This document shows, piece after piece, positions 11,099-21,728 of a stretch of DNA of 64,000 nucleotides. The notes under the pieces are model-generated. The model had not been told where the DNA came from. It made no database searches and was given only the letters and a program-made list of their open reading frames with translations. The stretch is from Saccharum officinarum (lineage: Eukaryota; Streptophyta; Magnoliopsida; Poales; Poaceae): NCBI GenBank assembly GCA_020631735.1, contig CM036168.1, positions 98,312,932 to 98,376,931 on the forward strand. Direction: 5' to 3'. Each line of letters opens with the position of its first letter. The first letter of the stretch is position 1. The translations under genes and the position numbers were made by a program.

Positions 11099-12808
11099 TC
11101 AAACTTGATTTCTAACAAAGTTGTTTAGTTCTTCATGCATGGCATTTACCCAATCAGAATCCTTCAAAGCATCTTCTAATTTCTTAGGTTCTTCAAGTGA
11201 CACAAATGAGTAGTGCTCACAAAAGGATGCTAGTCTTGATCTAGTTTGAACACCACTTTGAATTCCACCAATGATTTGATCCAATGGATGATCTCTTGCA
11301 ATGCTAGTAGGTTGGAGTATTGGGAGTTGATTGCTTCCACTTGTTTGACCTTGAACTTGAGCTTCATCATGAGTACCACTAGAGCTTGCTTGATTTGTAT
11401 CAATTTGCACATTTTGGTTGATCCCATGAATATCATCATCATCAACTTGCATCGGCCTTATATCACCAATGTCCATATTTTTCATTGCATTTGACAATTG
11501 ATCTCCTCTCACGTCATCAAGGTTTTGAGCTTCATTTTGAGATCCTTGGGTTTCATCAAACTCAACATCATGAACTTCTTCCAAGGTGCCATTTGTGAGA
11601 TTCCAAACTCTATATGCTTTGCTTGTGGTAGAATAACCAAGTAAGAACCCTTCATCACATTTATTTTCAAACTTGCTCAATCTAGTGCCTTTCTTGAGAA
11701 TATAACATTTGCAACCAAACACTCTAAAGTATGCAATGTTGGGCTTTCTTCCATTCAATAGCTCATATGGTGTCTTTCCAAGCTTCCCATGGCAATAGAG
11801 ACGGTTGCTACAATAGCAAGCCGTGTTGATGGCTTCACTCCAAAATGAATGACTAACATTGTATTCACTAAGCATTGATCTAGCCATATCAATCAAGGTT
11901 CTATTTTTCCTTTCAACTACACCATTTGATTGAGGAGTGTATGTTGGTGAGAATTGATGTCCAATACCAAAATCATCACACAAATCTTCAATTCTTGTGT
12001 TCTTGAACTCACTACCATTGTCACTTCTAATCTTCTTGATGGTAGTCTCAAATTCATTTTGCACTCTCTTGACAAAAGACTTGAATAGATCATAAACATC
12101 ACTCTTGTCATAGAGAAAGAACACCCAAGTGTATCTAGTGTAGTCATCAACAATCACAAAACCATACTTGTTGCCACCAATGCTAGTGTATGTTGTTGGC
12201 CCAAACAAGTCCATGTGCAATAGCTCAAATGCCTTTGATGTGCTCATTTCACTCTTACTAGGATGTGTATTTCCAACTTGTTTGCCGGCTTGACAAGCAC
12301 TACAAGGTTTATCCTTCTCAAAGGTGACATCCTTCAAGCCTCTAACTAAGTCATGCTTCAAAAGTTTGTTCAATTGTTTCATTCCAACATGACCAAGCCT
12401 TCTATGCCATAACCAACCCATACTAGATTTGCTAAGCAAGCATGATGTCAATTGTGTTTCACTATCATTGAAGTCAACCAAGTATAAGCTACCATGTCTA
12501 AATCCTTTGAATATCAAGTTTGATCCATCAACACTTATGACTTCAACATCATCACTACCAAATATGCACTTGAAGCCAAGATCACAAAGTTGTGCCACCG
12601 ATAAAAGATTGAAATCCAAGCTCTCAACTAGCAACACATTAGAAATGCTCATGTCATTTGAGATAGCAATTTTACCAAGCCCCTTGACCTTGCCTTTCTT
12701 ATTGTTGCCAAAAGTGATAGCATCAAAACCACCATTTTGGCTTGTATCAATTGAATTGAACATACAAGAGTCTCCGGTCATATGTTGAGTGCACCCACTA
12801 TCAAGCAC
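11099..12808 (-). CDS. pol: B1 protease and integrase region of Pol
   Basis: Open frame of 569 residues. It starts with the aspartic protease motif DSGCTQHMTG, which cuts Gag-Pol. The integrase zinc-binding HHCC region follows (HRRLGHVGMKQL ... CSACQAGKQ). The integrase core has its catalytic D-D-E residues in HMDLFGP, SDNGSEF and NGVVERKNRT. Next come the FGCKCYI region and a variable linker. There is no ATG before the protease motif and the frame differs from gag, so expression probably needs frameshifting or read-through from gag. The frame ends early at 11099 by a stop codon just before the RT domain. Copy B2 is also stopped at this point, but by a neighbouring codon. Confidence 0.9.
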   Translation of the reverse strand: MLDSGCTQHMTGDSCMFNSIDTSQNGGFDAITFGNNKKGKVKGLGKIAISNDMSISNVLLVESLDFNLLSVAQLCDLGFKCIFGSDDVEVISVDGSNLIFKGFRHGSLYLVDFNDSETQLTSCLLSKSSMGWLWHRRLGHVGMKQLNKLLKHDLVRGLKDVTFEKDKPCSACQAGKQVGNTHPSKSEMSTSKAFELLHMDLFGPTTYTSIGGNKYGFVIVDDYTRYTWVFFLYDKSDVYDLFKSFVKRVQNEFETTIKKIRSDNGSEFKNTRIEDLCDDFGIGHQFSPTYTPQSNGVVERKNRTLIDMARSMLSEYNVSHSFWSEAINTACYCSNRLYCHGKLGKTPYELLNGRKPNIAYFRVFGCKCYILKKGTRLSKFENKCDEGFLLGYSTTSKAYRVWNLTNGTLEEVHDVEFDETQGSQNEAQNLDDVRGDQLSNAMKNMDIGDIRPMQVDDDDIHGINQNVQIDTNQASSSGTHDEAQVQGQTSGSNQLPILQPTSIARDHPLDQIIGGIQSGVQTRSRLASFCEHYSFVSLEEPKKLEDALKDSDWVNAMHEELNNFVRNQV

Positions 12809-12875
12809 CCAATGCCTTCCTCCGGCTTTGTAATTGACCTACAAGACAAGATCAATTCTTTTTAGGTACCCAAAC

Positions 12876-14927
12876 TTATTTAGGTCCTCCAAGGTTAGAG
12901 ACCAAGCTCTTTGGTACCCAAATGGCTTTCTTCTTTGAGCCCATCCATGATGCACCAATGAACTTAGCATGAACATCATTCGTACCCTTTGTAAGCATAT
13001 AGAAAGAATCAAACTTGATTGAGGATACATTAGCATTTGATTTCTTGTTCATGCAATGTTGCTCTATGTGACCAACTTGCTTGCAACTTTTGCAATAACT
13101 ACCATTGTTCTTCACAAAACGAGTCTTGTAAGGAGCAAAAGCGGCCTTACATTTCTTGGGGTTATAGCCCAATCTCTCTTTATAGAGAGAAGCCCTTTGG
13201 CTACCCAAGCACATAAGCAAGCGGTCCTCACCACCATAAGCCTTAGCTAAGGTGTGATTGAGCTCTTTTACCTCCTTCTTGAGATTTTCATTCTCAACTA
13301 TAAGTGTGGAGTCACAAGTGAAACCATCACTACTAGATGAGGATGATGTAGATGCGCTACATGAAGGGTTAGTGGGAGCAACAACAATAGGCTTATGAAA
13401 AGTTTCATCAATTATATCACATGATATGCCTATGTTGCAAGTTTTAGCTTTCTCAACATTAGTTGGCATGTTTTCACATTTTTTAACTAGAGAGGAATGA
13501 GCTTCTTCAAGCTTAGTGTGAGACTTTTGAAGTTTCTTATGGTCTACCTTTAGACTCTCATAAGATGCTCTAAGCTCATCAAGTTCTTGCATAAGGTTTT
13601 TCTTTTCCTTAAGCAAACCCTTGCACTCCTTTCTAGATTCTTTAAAATGTTGAGTGCAATCTTCTAGTATAGTGATTAGTTTATCTTTAGTGAATTCTTC
13701 TTCATCACTATCACTATCACTAGCATTATCATGATCACTCTCATCGTCGGATGATACCTTAGCGGCCTTAGCCATGAAGCACGATGGAGTGTCGAAGAGG
13801 AAGACCTCTTGGATGGCAATGCTAGCATGTCCCTTCTTCTTGCTCTTGTTGTCATCCTCATCATCACTTGAGGAATCATCACTATCCCATGTAGCAACAT
13901 GAGAATCATTCTTCTTCTTATGAGAGCTCTCCTTCTTTTTTTGCTTCTTCTTTTGCTTCTTTCTCTCCTTCTTGATGGCATCTTCATCATCACTATCATA
14001 AGGATACTTTGCAATGAGATGATCCTTGCTATGGCATCTAAAACATCTCATGGTATGCTCATTCGTCTTGGATGAGTTCTTCCTCCTTCTTGCACGAAAG
14101 CCCTTCTTCTTCATGAATTTGCCAAATTGCTTGACAAAGAGAGCCATCTTCTCATCAATGTCATCACTATCACAAGAGCTTGAGTCTTCATCACTTGATG
14201 ATTCAATCTTGGATTTGCCCTTGGATGTGGTGGCTTTGAATGCCACACTCTTCTTCTTTTCATCATCTTTCTTCTCATTTTCCTTCTTCTTCTTCTTGAC
14301 CAACTCATCCTTCTCATCATCTTCTCTATATGAATCATCGGTCATCACTTCTTGGAATATTTGTTGAGGAGTTGAATCCTTCAAGGTAGTCCTTACTAGC
14401 ACGGTGATCAATGTATCAAATCTCTTGGGTAGACTTCTCAAGAACTTCATAGAGAATTGATTGTCCTTGACCTCCTCACCAAGTGCCTTGAGCTCATTGA
14501 CAATGACTTGCAACCTATGAAACATCTCCGGTACACTCTCATCATCTTGCATCTTGAAGCTTGAAAATTTTTCTTGCAAAATATATGCTTTAGCGGTCTT
14601 TGTGCCTTCGGTGCCCTCAAATGTTTCTTCTAGCTTGGCCCAAGCATCATGAGCAATTTCAATGTTCTTTACTTGCTCAAAGGTCTTGTCATCTAATGCC
14701 TCATGAAGAGCACTAATGGCAATGTCATTGCATTGGAGCTTCTTCTCTTCCACCGGTGTAGGTGCTTCCGGATTAGCAACCTCAAATTTTGTTTCGGTGA
14801 CCTTCCACACTTCTCTATTGATTGACTTTAGGTGTGCGGTCATCTTAACCTTCCAATATGCATAATTTGTGCCATCAAAGTGAGGTGCCTTCTTGGTGTT
14901 GTTGATGTGCAAGCTTAATTGAGCCAT
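12876..14927 (-). CDS. gag: B1 Gag polyprotein
   Basis: 683 residues from ATG 14927, 46 bases after the primer binding site. Residues 1-190 form the copia Gag domain (UBN2-like), with FDGTNYAYWKVKM, EGTEGTKTAKAY and LRSLPKRFDTL. A lysine/acid-rich middle follows, with a first zinc knuckle near residue 305 (CFRCHSKDH) in which the final cysteine is replaced by tyrosine (codon 14004-14006); B2 has cysteine. A coiled-coil-like region lies around 430-500. A second knuckle, CKSCKQVGHIEQHC, lies near 630. The stop at 12876 comes about ten residues earlier than in B2. Gag assembles the particle and binds element RNA. Confidence 0.9.
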   Translation of the reverse strand: MAQLSLHINNTKKAPHFDGTNYAYWKVKMTAHLKSINREVWKVTETKFEVANPEAPTPVEEKKLQCNDIAISALHEALDDKTFEQVKNIEIAHDAWAKLEETFEGTEGTKTAKAYILQEKFSSFKMQDDESVPEMFHRLQVIVNELKALGEEVKDNQFSMKFLRSLPKRFDTLITVLVRTTLKDSTPQQIFQEVMTDDSYREDDEKDELVKKKKKENEKKDDEKKKSVAFKATTSKGKSKIESSSDEDSSSCDSDDIDEKMALFVKQFGKFMKKKGFRARRRKNSSKTNEHTMRCFRCHSKDHLIAKYPYDSDDEDAIKKERKKQKKKQKKKESSHKKKNDSHVATWDSDDSSSDDEDDNKSKKKGHASIAIQEVFLFDTPSCFMAKAAKVSSDDESDHDNASDSDSDEEEFTKDKLITILEDCTQHFKESRKECKGLLKEKKNLMQELDELRASYESLKVDHKKLQKSHTKLEEAHSSLVKKCENMPTNVEKAKTCNIGISCDIIDETFHKPIVVAPTNPSCSASTSSSSSSDGFTCDSTLIVENENLKKEVKELNHTLAKAYGGEDRLLMCLGSQRASLYKERLGYNPKKCKAAFAPYKTRFVKNNGSYCKSCKQVGHIEQHCMNKKSNANVSSIKFDSFYMLTKGTNDVHAKFIGASWMGSKKKAIWVPKSLVSNLGGPK

Positions 14928-14973
14928 TTCTTTTTCACCGTAGGTTGTAAAGCCTCAAATAAATGGTGCCTCA

Positions 14974-14985
14974 GCTCCGATACCA
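14974..14985 (-). promoter_or_regulatory. B1 primer binding site
   Basis: Minus strand TGGTATCGGAGC, one base different from the initiator tRNA-Met complement found in element A. It lies two bases inside the 5' LTR edge at 14988. The same variant occurs in B2, so it is a family feature rather than a private mutation. Confidence 0.85.
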
Positions 14986-15786
14986 CTTGTAAGGTCCAAA
15001 TAGGCTAGAGGGGGGTGAATAGCCTAATTAAAACTTCTACAAGAAATGCTTAACCACATGTTAGTACGAAAGGTGGCGAAGCAAATGCACTAGCTCTAAC
15101 TAATTAAGCAAGCCACCTACACAAGTCTATAACAAAGCTATTCACTAAACACAACAACAACTACAAGCTAGAAACAAGAAGTAATACGAGAGAAGAGATT
15201 TGAGTGATTATACCGCCGTGTAGAGATGAGAAGTACCAATCAATCAATCACACAAGAGAAGTCCTCGGGAAGAGAATGACACAAGAATTTATCCCGAGGT
15301 TCACTTGCTTCCCGGCAAGCTACTCCCCGTTGTGGCGATACACCCACTTGTTGGTTCGCGAGCTAATCGACTATCAAGAGTCGAGCCCTCGGTGGGCGCC
15401 GCACAACCGCACACAAGATGGGGATCCTCCAAGCCACGAGCTCCACTAGAGTATCTAATTTGCGAACTCTCGCGGGGAAGGATCAAGAACCCCTTACAAC
15501 ACTTGGTGAGGGCTCCAACAATCTCCAATTGCGAGCTCAATCACCTTCGCTGCTCCAAGCCATCTACCGTGTCAGGAAACACGGAAGAGTAACAAGAAAT
15601 CCGCAGCAACTCAAAGATCAAGTGCCTCTAGAATGCAACTCTCAAGCAATGCACTTGAATCTCACTCAATCTCACTCAAGATGTGCAACTATGCAAAGAG
15701 ATGAGTGGAGGGGTTGTTCTCTAGCTCAAAGTATGTCTCTAGGTCTCAAAATGTGCAAGAGTTACCCTCAAACTCCGGCCAACGTC

Positions 15787-15794
15787 TATTTATA
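15787..15794 (-). promoter_or_regulatory. TATA box of B1 5' LTR
   Basis: TATAAATA on the minus strand, about 25 bases downstream of the nearest CCGG motif (15819) and about 50 bases downstream of the first full CCGGACGCA motif. The position is the same in every B-type LTR here (7370-7377 in the 3' LTR). Confidence 0.7.
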
Positions 15795-15818
15795 ACGAAG
15801 GGGTACGCAGCTAGCCGT

Positions 15819-16372
15819 TACCGGACGACGCAGTTCAAATCAGGATGACCGGACGCACCGGTCGGGGTGACCGGACGCGTCCGGTCACTACAGGATAAGC
15901 GTGAACAGTGCGTGTCAGAAGTTACCATTGCTATGACCGACGCGCTCTAGCGTATGACCGGACGCGCTGGTCAACTGACCGGACGCGCCGATCGCTCACC
16001 ACCGCGAGCCCGCGAAGCAACGACCGGACGCGCCCAAGCGAATGACCGGACGCGACAGTGTCAGCGTCCGGTTTGAGTCCAGTAAGCTCCCTCAATGACC
16101 GGACGCGTCCGATCGTACATGACCGAACGCGCCCAGCGTTCGATCATCACTCCTGCGCTCTCTGCCCTTCTGGATGCCTGACCGGACGCGCCGGTTCCGT
16201 GAAGGACCGGACGCGCCGGTCGCGCGCTATGCTTCTGCGTACAGGTGAACTGACCGGACGCGCTGGTCAGGCCAGACCAGCGTCCGGTCATTAACCCTAG
16301 GCGTGCTGACCGAATGAACTGACCGGACGCGCTGGTCAAGCCGTGACCGCGTCCGGTGCAGCGTCCGGTCAC
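15819..16372. repeat. CCGGACGCG palindrome cluster in B1 5' LTR
   Basis: Over a dozen copies of GACCGGACGCG or CGCGTCCGGTC within 550 bp, including the perfect 18-base palindrome GACCGGACGCGTCCGGTC at 15869-15886. Very CpG-rich against an AT-rich background. This is the Sirevirus hallmark motif class. Short open frames rich in D-R-T-R-P across it are translations of the repeat, not proteins. Confidence 0.85.
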
Positions 16373-17025
16373 CTCTGTGACCTCCGTTCGCCTCCGTTTC
16401 TTTTTTGACTTCCGGCACAGTAGAAAATAGGCATTTCACTTCTCCAAAAAGCGCCAAATCCCGCCTCGCAAGCTCAGCGGGAGGGAGAGAGGAACCCAAA
16501 CCCCTCTCTACCGCTTAAACTCCACCGCCTTCGCAAATGTGCTAACACCACCAAGTGTACACCACCATGTGCATGTGTGTTAGCATTTCACAAACATTTC
16601 TCAAGGCGTTATGTTAGCTCTTTACTAGATTCTAATGCATATGCTCAAGACAATGATCTAGTGGCACTTGATTCCCGAGCTAACCGTGATTGCCCCTCTT
16701 GATAGTCGGCTATTTATCCTAAACCCGGTCAATCACTTCTCTACTCATCTTAGACCGGCAAAAGGAAAACCCCTATGGTTATACCTTTGCCTTGCGCTCT
16801 TAGATCTTTCTCCTCCACTTGATCATCATGTACTTCATTTTATGTGCATCTCCACCATGATCATTCTTTCATGTCCATGCACCATCTCTCTGTGATCTTG
16901 TGGCCACCACTCCTTGCCACATTACACCTTCATCACATGTGTTGCTTATGCCTAACTCAAAACACTTAACACATGGCATTAGCAACTTGGTGTCATTAAT
17001 TACCAAAACCAAACTTGGGCTTTCA

Positions 17026-18713
17026 GCGGTGCAACTAGTAGACGAGGAGAGGCAACGAGTGTGGTTAGCCATGGTGGCGGGCTTGCGGTGGCGCGGTGAA
17101 CGGCACAGAAGAAGATGACTGCGTGCGCTCGGCTCCGGCAGCTAGGCCTCACGCGAAGGGACGCACTCGACTCGCAACGTCGTTGCGAACAACAAGGCAA
17201 TAGGACGCGGTCAGAGGCGAAGCGGTGGCGGTGGCATGCGTTGGTGGCCAAGAGACGACGACGACGGTGTGGAAGTAGAGGAAAGAAAAAATGTTGTCGA
17301 CGGTGGGAGGCTTTATAGTGGTGGCCGAGCAACAAGATGGCGCCACGCGAAGTAGCAGCTGGCGACCAGGGCGCGCCTGGAAGATGGCTGAAGGCCACGG
17401 CGGCTCGCCGGCGCCCATGCCGCACTTTGCCCGGCTATGATTAGTCGTGCACTATAGCATCCCCCCAAACTTTAGATTTCAAACAGTTTTTTCAAAATTA
17501 CTTCCAAAAAACATGTAGCAACTTAAAAAATTCCCAAGATATGAAATCTTTAGAATTTCAAGCTCTACAAGTTTCATGTTGAACTCTTTCTCAAATTCGA
17601 ACTAGATTTTGAAATTTGAATTTGAAATCAAAAGGGGACACTTTTCTGGAAATTGATAATTTAGAAATTACTTTAAATTTTATAGTGAAACTTCAAAAAC
17701 TCCAAATACCAAAGTTGTACATCTAGCCAATACCTACAACTTTGCTATTCAAACCATTTTTAAATTCTACCTCTATTCTGAAATTTGAGTTTGGAGATGA
17801 AAAGGGGTCAAATTTGAAATTTGCTTCTTTTCAAAATTACTCAAAATTTTACACTGAAACTTTGAAAACTCAAAACACCCAACTTGTAGCCCTTGAAAAG
17901 ATCTAAAAACTTGGTTTTAAACTTTTTTCCAAATTTGCTTAGATTTTGAATTATTTAAAAGGGGTAAAATCAGGGTTTTGGATTTTAGGTTTTTCGGAAG
18001 AATTTCAAATTGAAACTTGTTGCTACTTAATTGGTGAGTATTTAGTGATCACACCATCACCCAAGGGCATCATTGGGTCAAGCATCACATGGTTGACCAA
18101 ATGCCACTCTTGGTTGATCAAGTTGACTTTTGAAAATATTTTAAATAATTACTCAAGTTTGAATTCAAATTCGAATCGAAAAACTCGCGACAAGTTTTGG
18201 ATTCCAAATTCAAACTCAAACTTGAAGCTTTATTTTACGTGTTGGACTTGAGTTCAAACCCTACACTTGACACTAGTGTATAATACAGTCATACACCTCA
18301 AATTACGTAGGACATAAACTAAGTATTTGCGGTGACATTCGAAATTAGGCTTTTCTGTTCGAGTCACACATCTCAGAAGCACATCCAACCTAAGAATGTA
18401 AACTCATTTTACTTGATGCACATCGTAGTTGACTTAATCATGTATGATTTGCAATGCAATACGATGACATGGCAAATCTTTAGTCTCCATAACACCAGAG
18501 GTGTTGTCGTGGTTACGACATGAGGCGTTCGTCTTCGTTAATGGGATTAATGGAGGCGGCCACGACGCCCGTCTCCGGAAAGCCTGATTAATAATTACGC
18601 TTTGCCTAAGGCAGACAGTCCGCCTCCATTAATCCAATATCAGAAAACCTGTACAATAGTAACATCAATTAAATATCTAAAGTTTAATCAAATATATAAT
18701 CTCATAGTATGTA
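17026..18713. other. Old non-coding DNA right of B1, duplicated at 51634-53320
   Basis: The first 420 bp are GC-rich with frames that are not conserved in the second copy: a one-base difference shifts them. The remainder is AT-rich and resembles decayed LTR-type sequence, but I could not assign it to a family. The copy at 51634-53320 is nearly identical. No gene is called. Confidence 0.5.
18544..18635. repeat. Perfect 16-bp inverted repeat
   Basis: GGATTAATGGAGGCGG at 18544-18559 is the exact reverse complement of 18620-18635, with a 60-bp spacer. It is kept in the second copy at 53154-53169 and 53230-53245. It could form a hairpin, but no terminator or miRNA context was seen. Confidence 0.7.
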
Positions 18714-18958
18714 AAAGTATTAATAGGTGCATTTGAGTCTAGTACTCTCTCGAGTTTTGTGCATTCATTCGTAGATTTCTATTCCATCGCTAACTTTGTC
18801 GAGAGACAATCAGACAAATATTTTTCGGCAGGTATCTTGTGCTCACTGCCTCACTATTATAGAGCACAACAAACTCTAAATTGGTTTCGCCCCAAAAAAA
18901 ATATATTATGGTCTGTTTATATCTCTACAAAACTAAAAGTTACATACTAAAATTAGCT
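18714..18958. other. Intergenic, nothing recognised
   Basis: AT-rich intergenic DNA just beyond the point where the duplicated copy on the right is interrupted by element C. Nothing supported. Confidence 0.4.
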
Positions 18959-19400
18959 TAGGATCTGTTTGAGTCATCACCTAATAAATCCGGCTAATGC
19001 TTTACCTATCGTTTAGCTAAAAATTAGCTATTAACTGGGTTTTCTTAGCTAACACAACTAATAGTTAGCTAGGTGGATCCAACAGGATGTTAGTGCTAAT
19101 ATCCAATGTATCTTGGGCCTACTAACCAAGTTGGCCCCTGGTTGAAAAATAAACTGCCCTAGCTATATAATTGTTTGCAAACTGTAAACTATACCTTTTC
19201 CCATCCAATTCCATCGGGTGATACTTAGGACCTATTTTGATCCATTAGTTAGCTGATAGTTCATAGCTAATATCATCCGATGTTAGCTAGTTTGGTCTAG
19301 CTAATAAAATAGTTGTTAGTTAGGTATTCAACTACTTAGCTAAACTAGATTTGTTGGATACAAGAGCTAATTATTAATTAGCAGCTAACTTTTATACAGG
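18959..19400. mobile_element. MITE-like AT-rich repeats with TTAGCTAA motifs
   Basis: Two adjacent stretches (about 18959-19088 and 19228-19400) begin with TAGGATCTGTTTGA or TAGGACCTATTTTGA and are full of TAGCTAA/TTAGCTA motifs. The first ends near a loosely inverted TCCAACAGGAT. This resembles short non-autonomous DNA elements common in grass intergenic DNA. Ends and target duplications are not clear. Confidence 0.35.
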
Positions 19401-19452
19401 GCGCGGCGTTATATCATCACTGTATAAGTTTTGAGTCTAAAGTCATGACCAC

Positions 19453-19564
19453 CCTGTTTGTTTCGCTGGTTCACCCAAATCAGCAGCCATCCATCAGTGT
19501 TTTTCTCTCATAATAAACCAGCAAACAGTACTTTCAGCCACAATAATCTAGCGAAACAAACAGG
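19453..19564. mobile_element. Small MITE, 112 bp
   Basis: Terminal inverted repeats of 17 bp, CCTGTTTGTTTCGCTGG at the left and its complement with one mismatch at the right (19548-19564). Internal sequence is non-coding. No convincing target site duplication was found, so the superfamily is not assigned. Confidence 0.7.
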
Positions 19565-20234
19565 CTGTAGTAGTTGTACCAAACACACAAATGGAGTTGA
19601 CGAGCACCATGCGTCACACACATATGTTTCCCGTTTCATTAGAAATTATATTAAGAGATAAACGTGTCTTTTTTGCTAGAGGTACACATGTGTGAAGAGA
19701 CCATATACAGGTACAAAATTTATATTGTTTTGTTGTTTTAAAAACAACTGGAATCGTCTAAGAACGTGTCTAATAATCTCGAGAAGTAAAGAAAAATTCA
19801 AGTTTAACGAAATATATACATAATGTTATTAATATTTATGGTGCATAACAAGTATTATTAGATTAATTGTTAATGTTTTTTTTGTTTATTATTTTAAGAT
19901 ACAAATGTTGATAATAGTTTCTATAAATTTAGTAACTTACACATGCAACTTTTTTTTAAGGACCGAGGGAGTATATGCTAGTGCCATTAGGCCAATCTCT
20001 CACAAGTTTTTTTAAGCTAGTTTCTCACTCTCTGACACCTAAGCCGTTATTATGGATTTATCTTCTACCGGTTTGTTGCTATTTATTAGGGGGATGCTGG
20101 CTCCCGGACGTTTCGATGGATTCGGTGCTGTGCTGCTCTGCTGCTCTACTTGCATGCGCCTGCTGCTCTGCTGCTCGCAGTTGCTTGCATGCTGCTGCTG
20201 CGTGCGGTTGAAAAAAAAAAGATAAAAAAAACAT
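19565..20234. other. Intergenic, no gene seen
   Basis: AT-rich DNA of about 670 bp with short frames only. A CTGCTGCT-rich patch lies at 20120-20210, followed by an A-rich run (20210-20235). Nothing supported. Confidence 0.4.
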
Positions 20235-20860
20235 TACTTGTTACAACACCATAACTGCATAAAAAAACAGAACAAAAATAACAACAGCGGAGACATTAGG
20301 CTGAAGCAGTTGAAACACCGTGAACATATTATTGCAAACAACTCCGAACAAACTACTACAATAATAGGTTAAAACAGTTGAAACACCATGAACATATATA
20401 CTGCAACAACAAGGAATAACAGCTGCAACATTAGGATGAAACGGTTGAAACACCATGAACATATTATTGCAACAACAAAGAACAACAGTTAAAACATTAG
20501 GCTGAAGCGGCTGAAGCAGATGAAGCACCATGGACATATTATTGCAACAACACGGGACAAACTACTGCTAGAAATAGGTTGAATGAGCTGAAACATTTGA
20601 AACATATTATCGTAACACTAGGTGTGAAGCATATGAAACGATGCTCGAATAAAAACACTTGCAACAACATGGAACGGCTACTGCAACATGAGATTGAAGC
20701 AACTGAAACATTTCAAAAAGTATTATTGCAACATTTGTGCCAAGCATATGAAACAAAACGCAAAGACTAATGCAACAAAGAAATATTGTTTGTTGCAACA
20801 GCAAAACGACGCTACTACAACAACTTAAACAAAAAGCTCAATGCGAGATGCAACATTAGG
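20235..20860. repeat. Degenerate tandem repeat, period about 65-75 bp
   Basis: At least four or five imperfect units with the core TGAAACACCATGAACATATTA followed by TTGCAACAACA, beginning near 20281, 20342, 20410, 20476 and 20551. Later units decay but keep GCAACA and ATATGAAAC words. The frames across it differ between units, so it is not coding. It may be the terminal region of a larger DNA transposon. Confidence 0.55.
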
Positions 20861-20919
20861 AAAAAAAAACTAATGTAGCAAAAAATATTGCTTATTGCAA
20901 CAGCAAAACAAGTCTGCTG

Positions 20920-21440
20920 CAACAGATCTTGCCGGAACCCTAGCCACTGCCGCGTCCCTCAGATCCAGAGGAGGAGGAGGAGGAGAAGGCGGAGGAGAGC
21001 TCAGATCCGGAGGAAGAGAAGGAAGAAGGCTTAGATCCAAACGAGGACCCCACCTACCTCGCCGGAAGTCGCCGCCGTCGCCCTCCTCTCCAGTTGCATG
21101 GAGGTCGTGGAGCGAGGGAGAGAGGCAGAGAGGGAGGGAGAAGCGCGGCTCGCCAGAAGCCACCGCCGTCGCCCCCCACTCCGGTGGCGCGGAGGTCACG
21201 GAAGGAGGGAGGGGAGGAAGGGAGGGAGGGGCGGCTCGCCGGTAGCCGCCGCCGTCGCAGCGTGGAGGGTGCGGAGGGAGGGAGGACGGCGGCACTAGAG
21301 CAGAGCGAGAGGAGTAGAGGAGCGGGAGGAGAAGTGAAGCGACGTCGTGCACAAGCGGATAAGACGGTGCTTCGGTCGATGGGAGTCGCGAATGAAAGTT
21401 CGGTGCGCGTGCATAGCATCGGACATACGCATGGTAGCAT
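20920..21440. repeat. GC-rich low-complexity stretch with three imperfect repeats
   Basis: Purine-rich plus strand (GGAGG and GGGAG runs) with the phrase CGCCGGAAGTCGCCGCCGTCGCC recurring in altered form near 21058, 21147 and 21235. Both strands have open frames of 100-160 residues, but they consist of simple S/P/R or E/G/R runs. No protein family is recognised, and I treat it as non-coding. Confidence 0.4.
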
Positions 21441-21488
21441 TTCCGTATTTATTAAGGCCTGACCAGCACATGGAGTTTTCGGATCTCA

Positions 21489-21728
21489 GGCCCGTTCACT
21501 TCTCATGCAAATCCAAAATATTTCCTCTTCCACTCATCACATCAAATATTTAGACGCATGCATGAAGTATTAAATATAGGTAAAAAAAACTAATTGCTAA
21601 GTTTGTCTGGTTTTTGCAAGACGAATCTTTTAAGCCTAGTTACTTCATAGTTGGATAATATTTGTCAAATAAAAACGAAAAGTGCTAAAGTAATTTTTTA
21701 CCACCCCAATATTAACCAGCAAAAGGCC
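21489..21728. mobile_element. MITE-like element upstream of the BAG gene
   Basis: About 240 bp with GGCCCGTTCACTT at the left and AAAAGGCCC at the right. It shares the internal phrases CATGCATG, AGTATTAAATATAGGTAAAA and AGACGAATCTTT with the MITE in BAG intron 1 (23253-23493), so both belong to one family. This copy is more decayed. Confidence 0.5.

Larger units (their letters stand above)
6588..17025 (-). mobile_element. Element B1, nearly full-length Sirevirus (Ty1/copia)
   Basis: A 10.4-kb minus-strand copia element. In minus-strand order it has a 5' LTR (17025-14988), primer binding site, gag, protease-integrase, RT-RNase H, a long 3' untranslated region with several polypurine-like runs, and a 3' LTR (8578-6588). 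Domain order PR-INT-RT-RH is that of Ty1/copia. The palindromic LTR motifs, long LTRs and PPT type point to the Sirevirus (Maximus) lineage. It is not intact: there is a stop near the integrase-RT boundary (11099) and a one-base frameshift near 10704. The LTRs differ by about 47 bp in length (2038 versus 1991). Confidence 0.92.
14988..17025 (-). repeat. B1 5' LTR
   Basis: 2038 bp from TGTAAGG at 14988 to CTTTCA at 17025. Minus-strand promoter order: CCGGACGCG cluster 16372-15819, then a TATA box at 15794-15787. Five bases after its outer end are GCGGT, a near match to GTGGT at 6583-6587. This LTR drives the B1 transcript. Confidence 0.9.

Noticed and set aside
17000..17425. 141-residue minus-strand frame right of B1
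   Set aside because: A small indel between the two genomic copies shifts the frame, and the composition is low-complexity, so it is not conserved as protein.
20870..21462. Overlapping 100-160 residue frames on both strands
   Set aside because: Low-complexity S/P/R and E/G/R runs from a GC-rich repeat stretch, no conserved domain.
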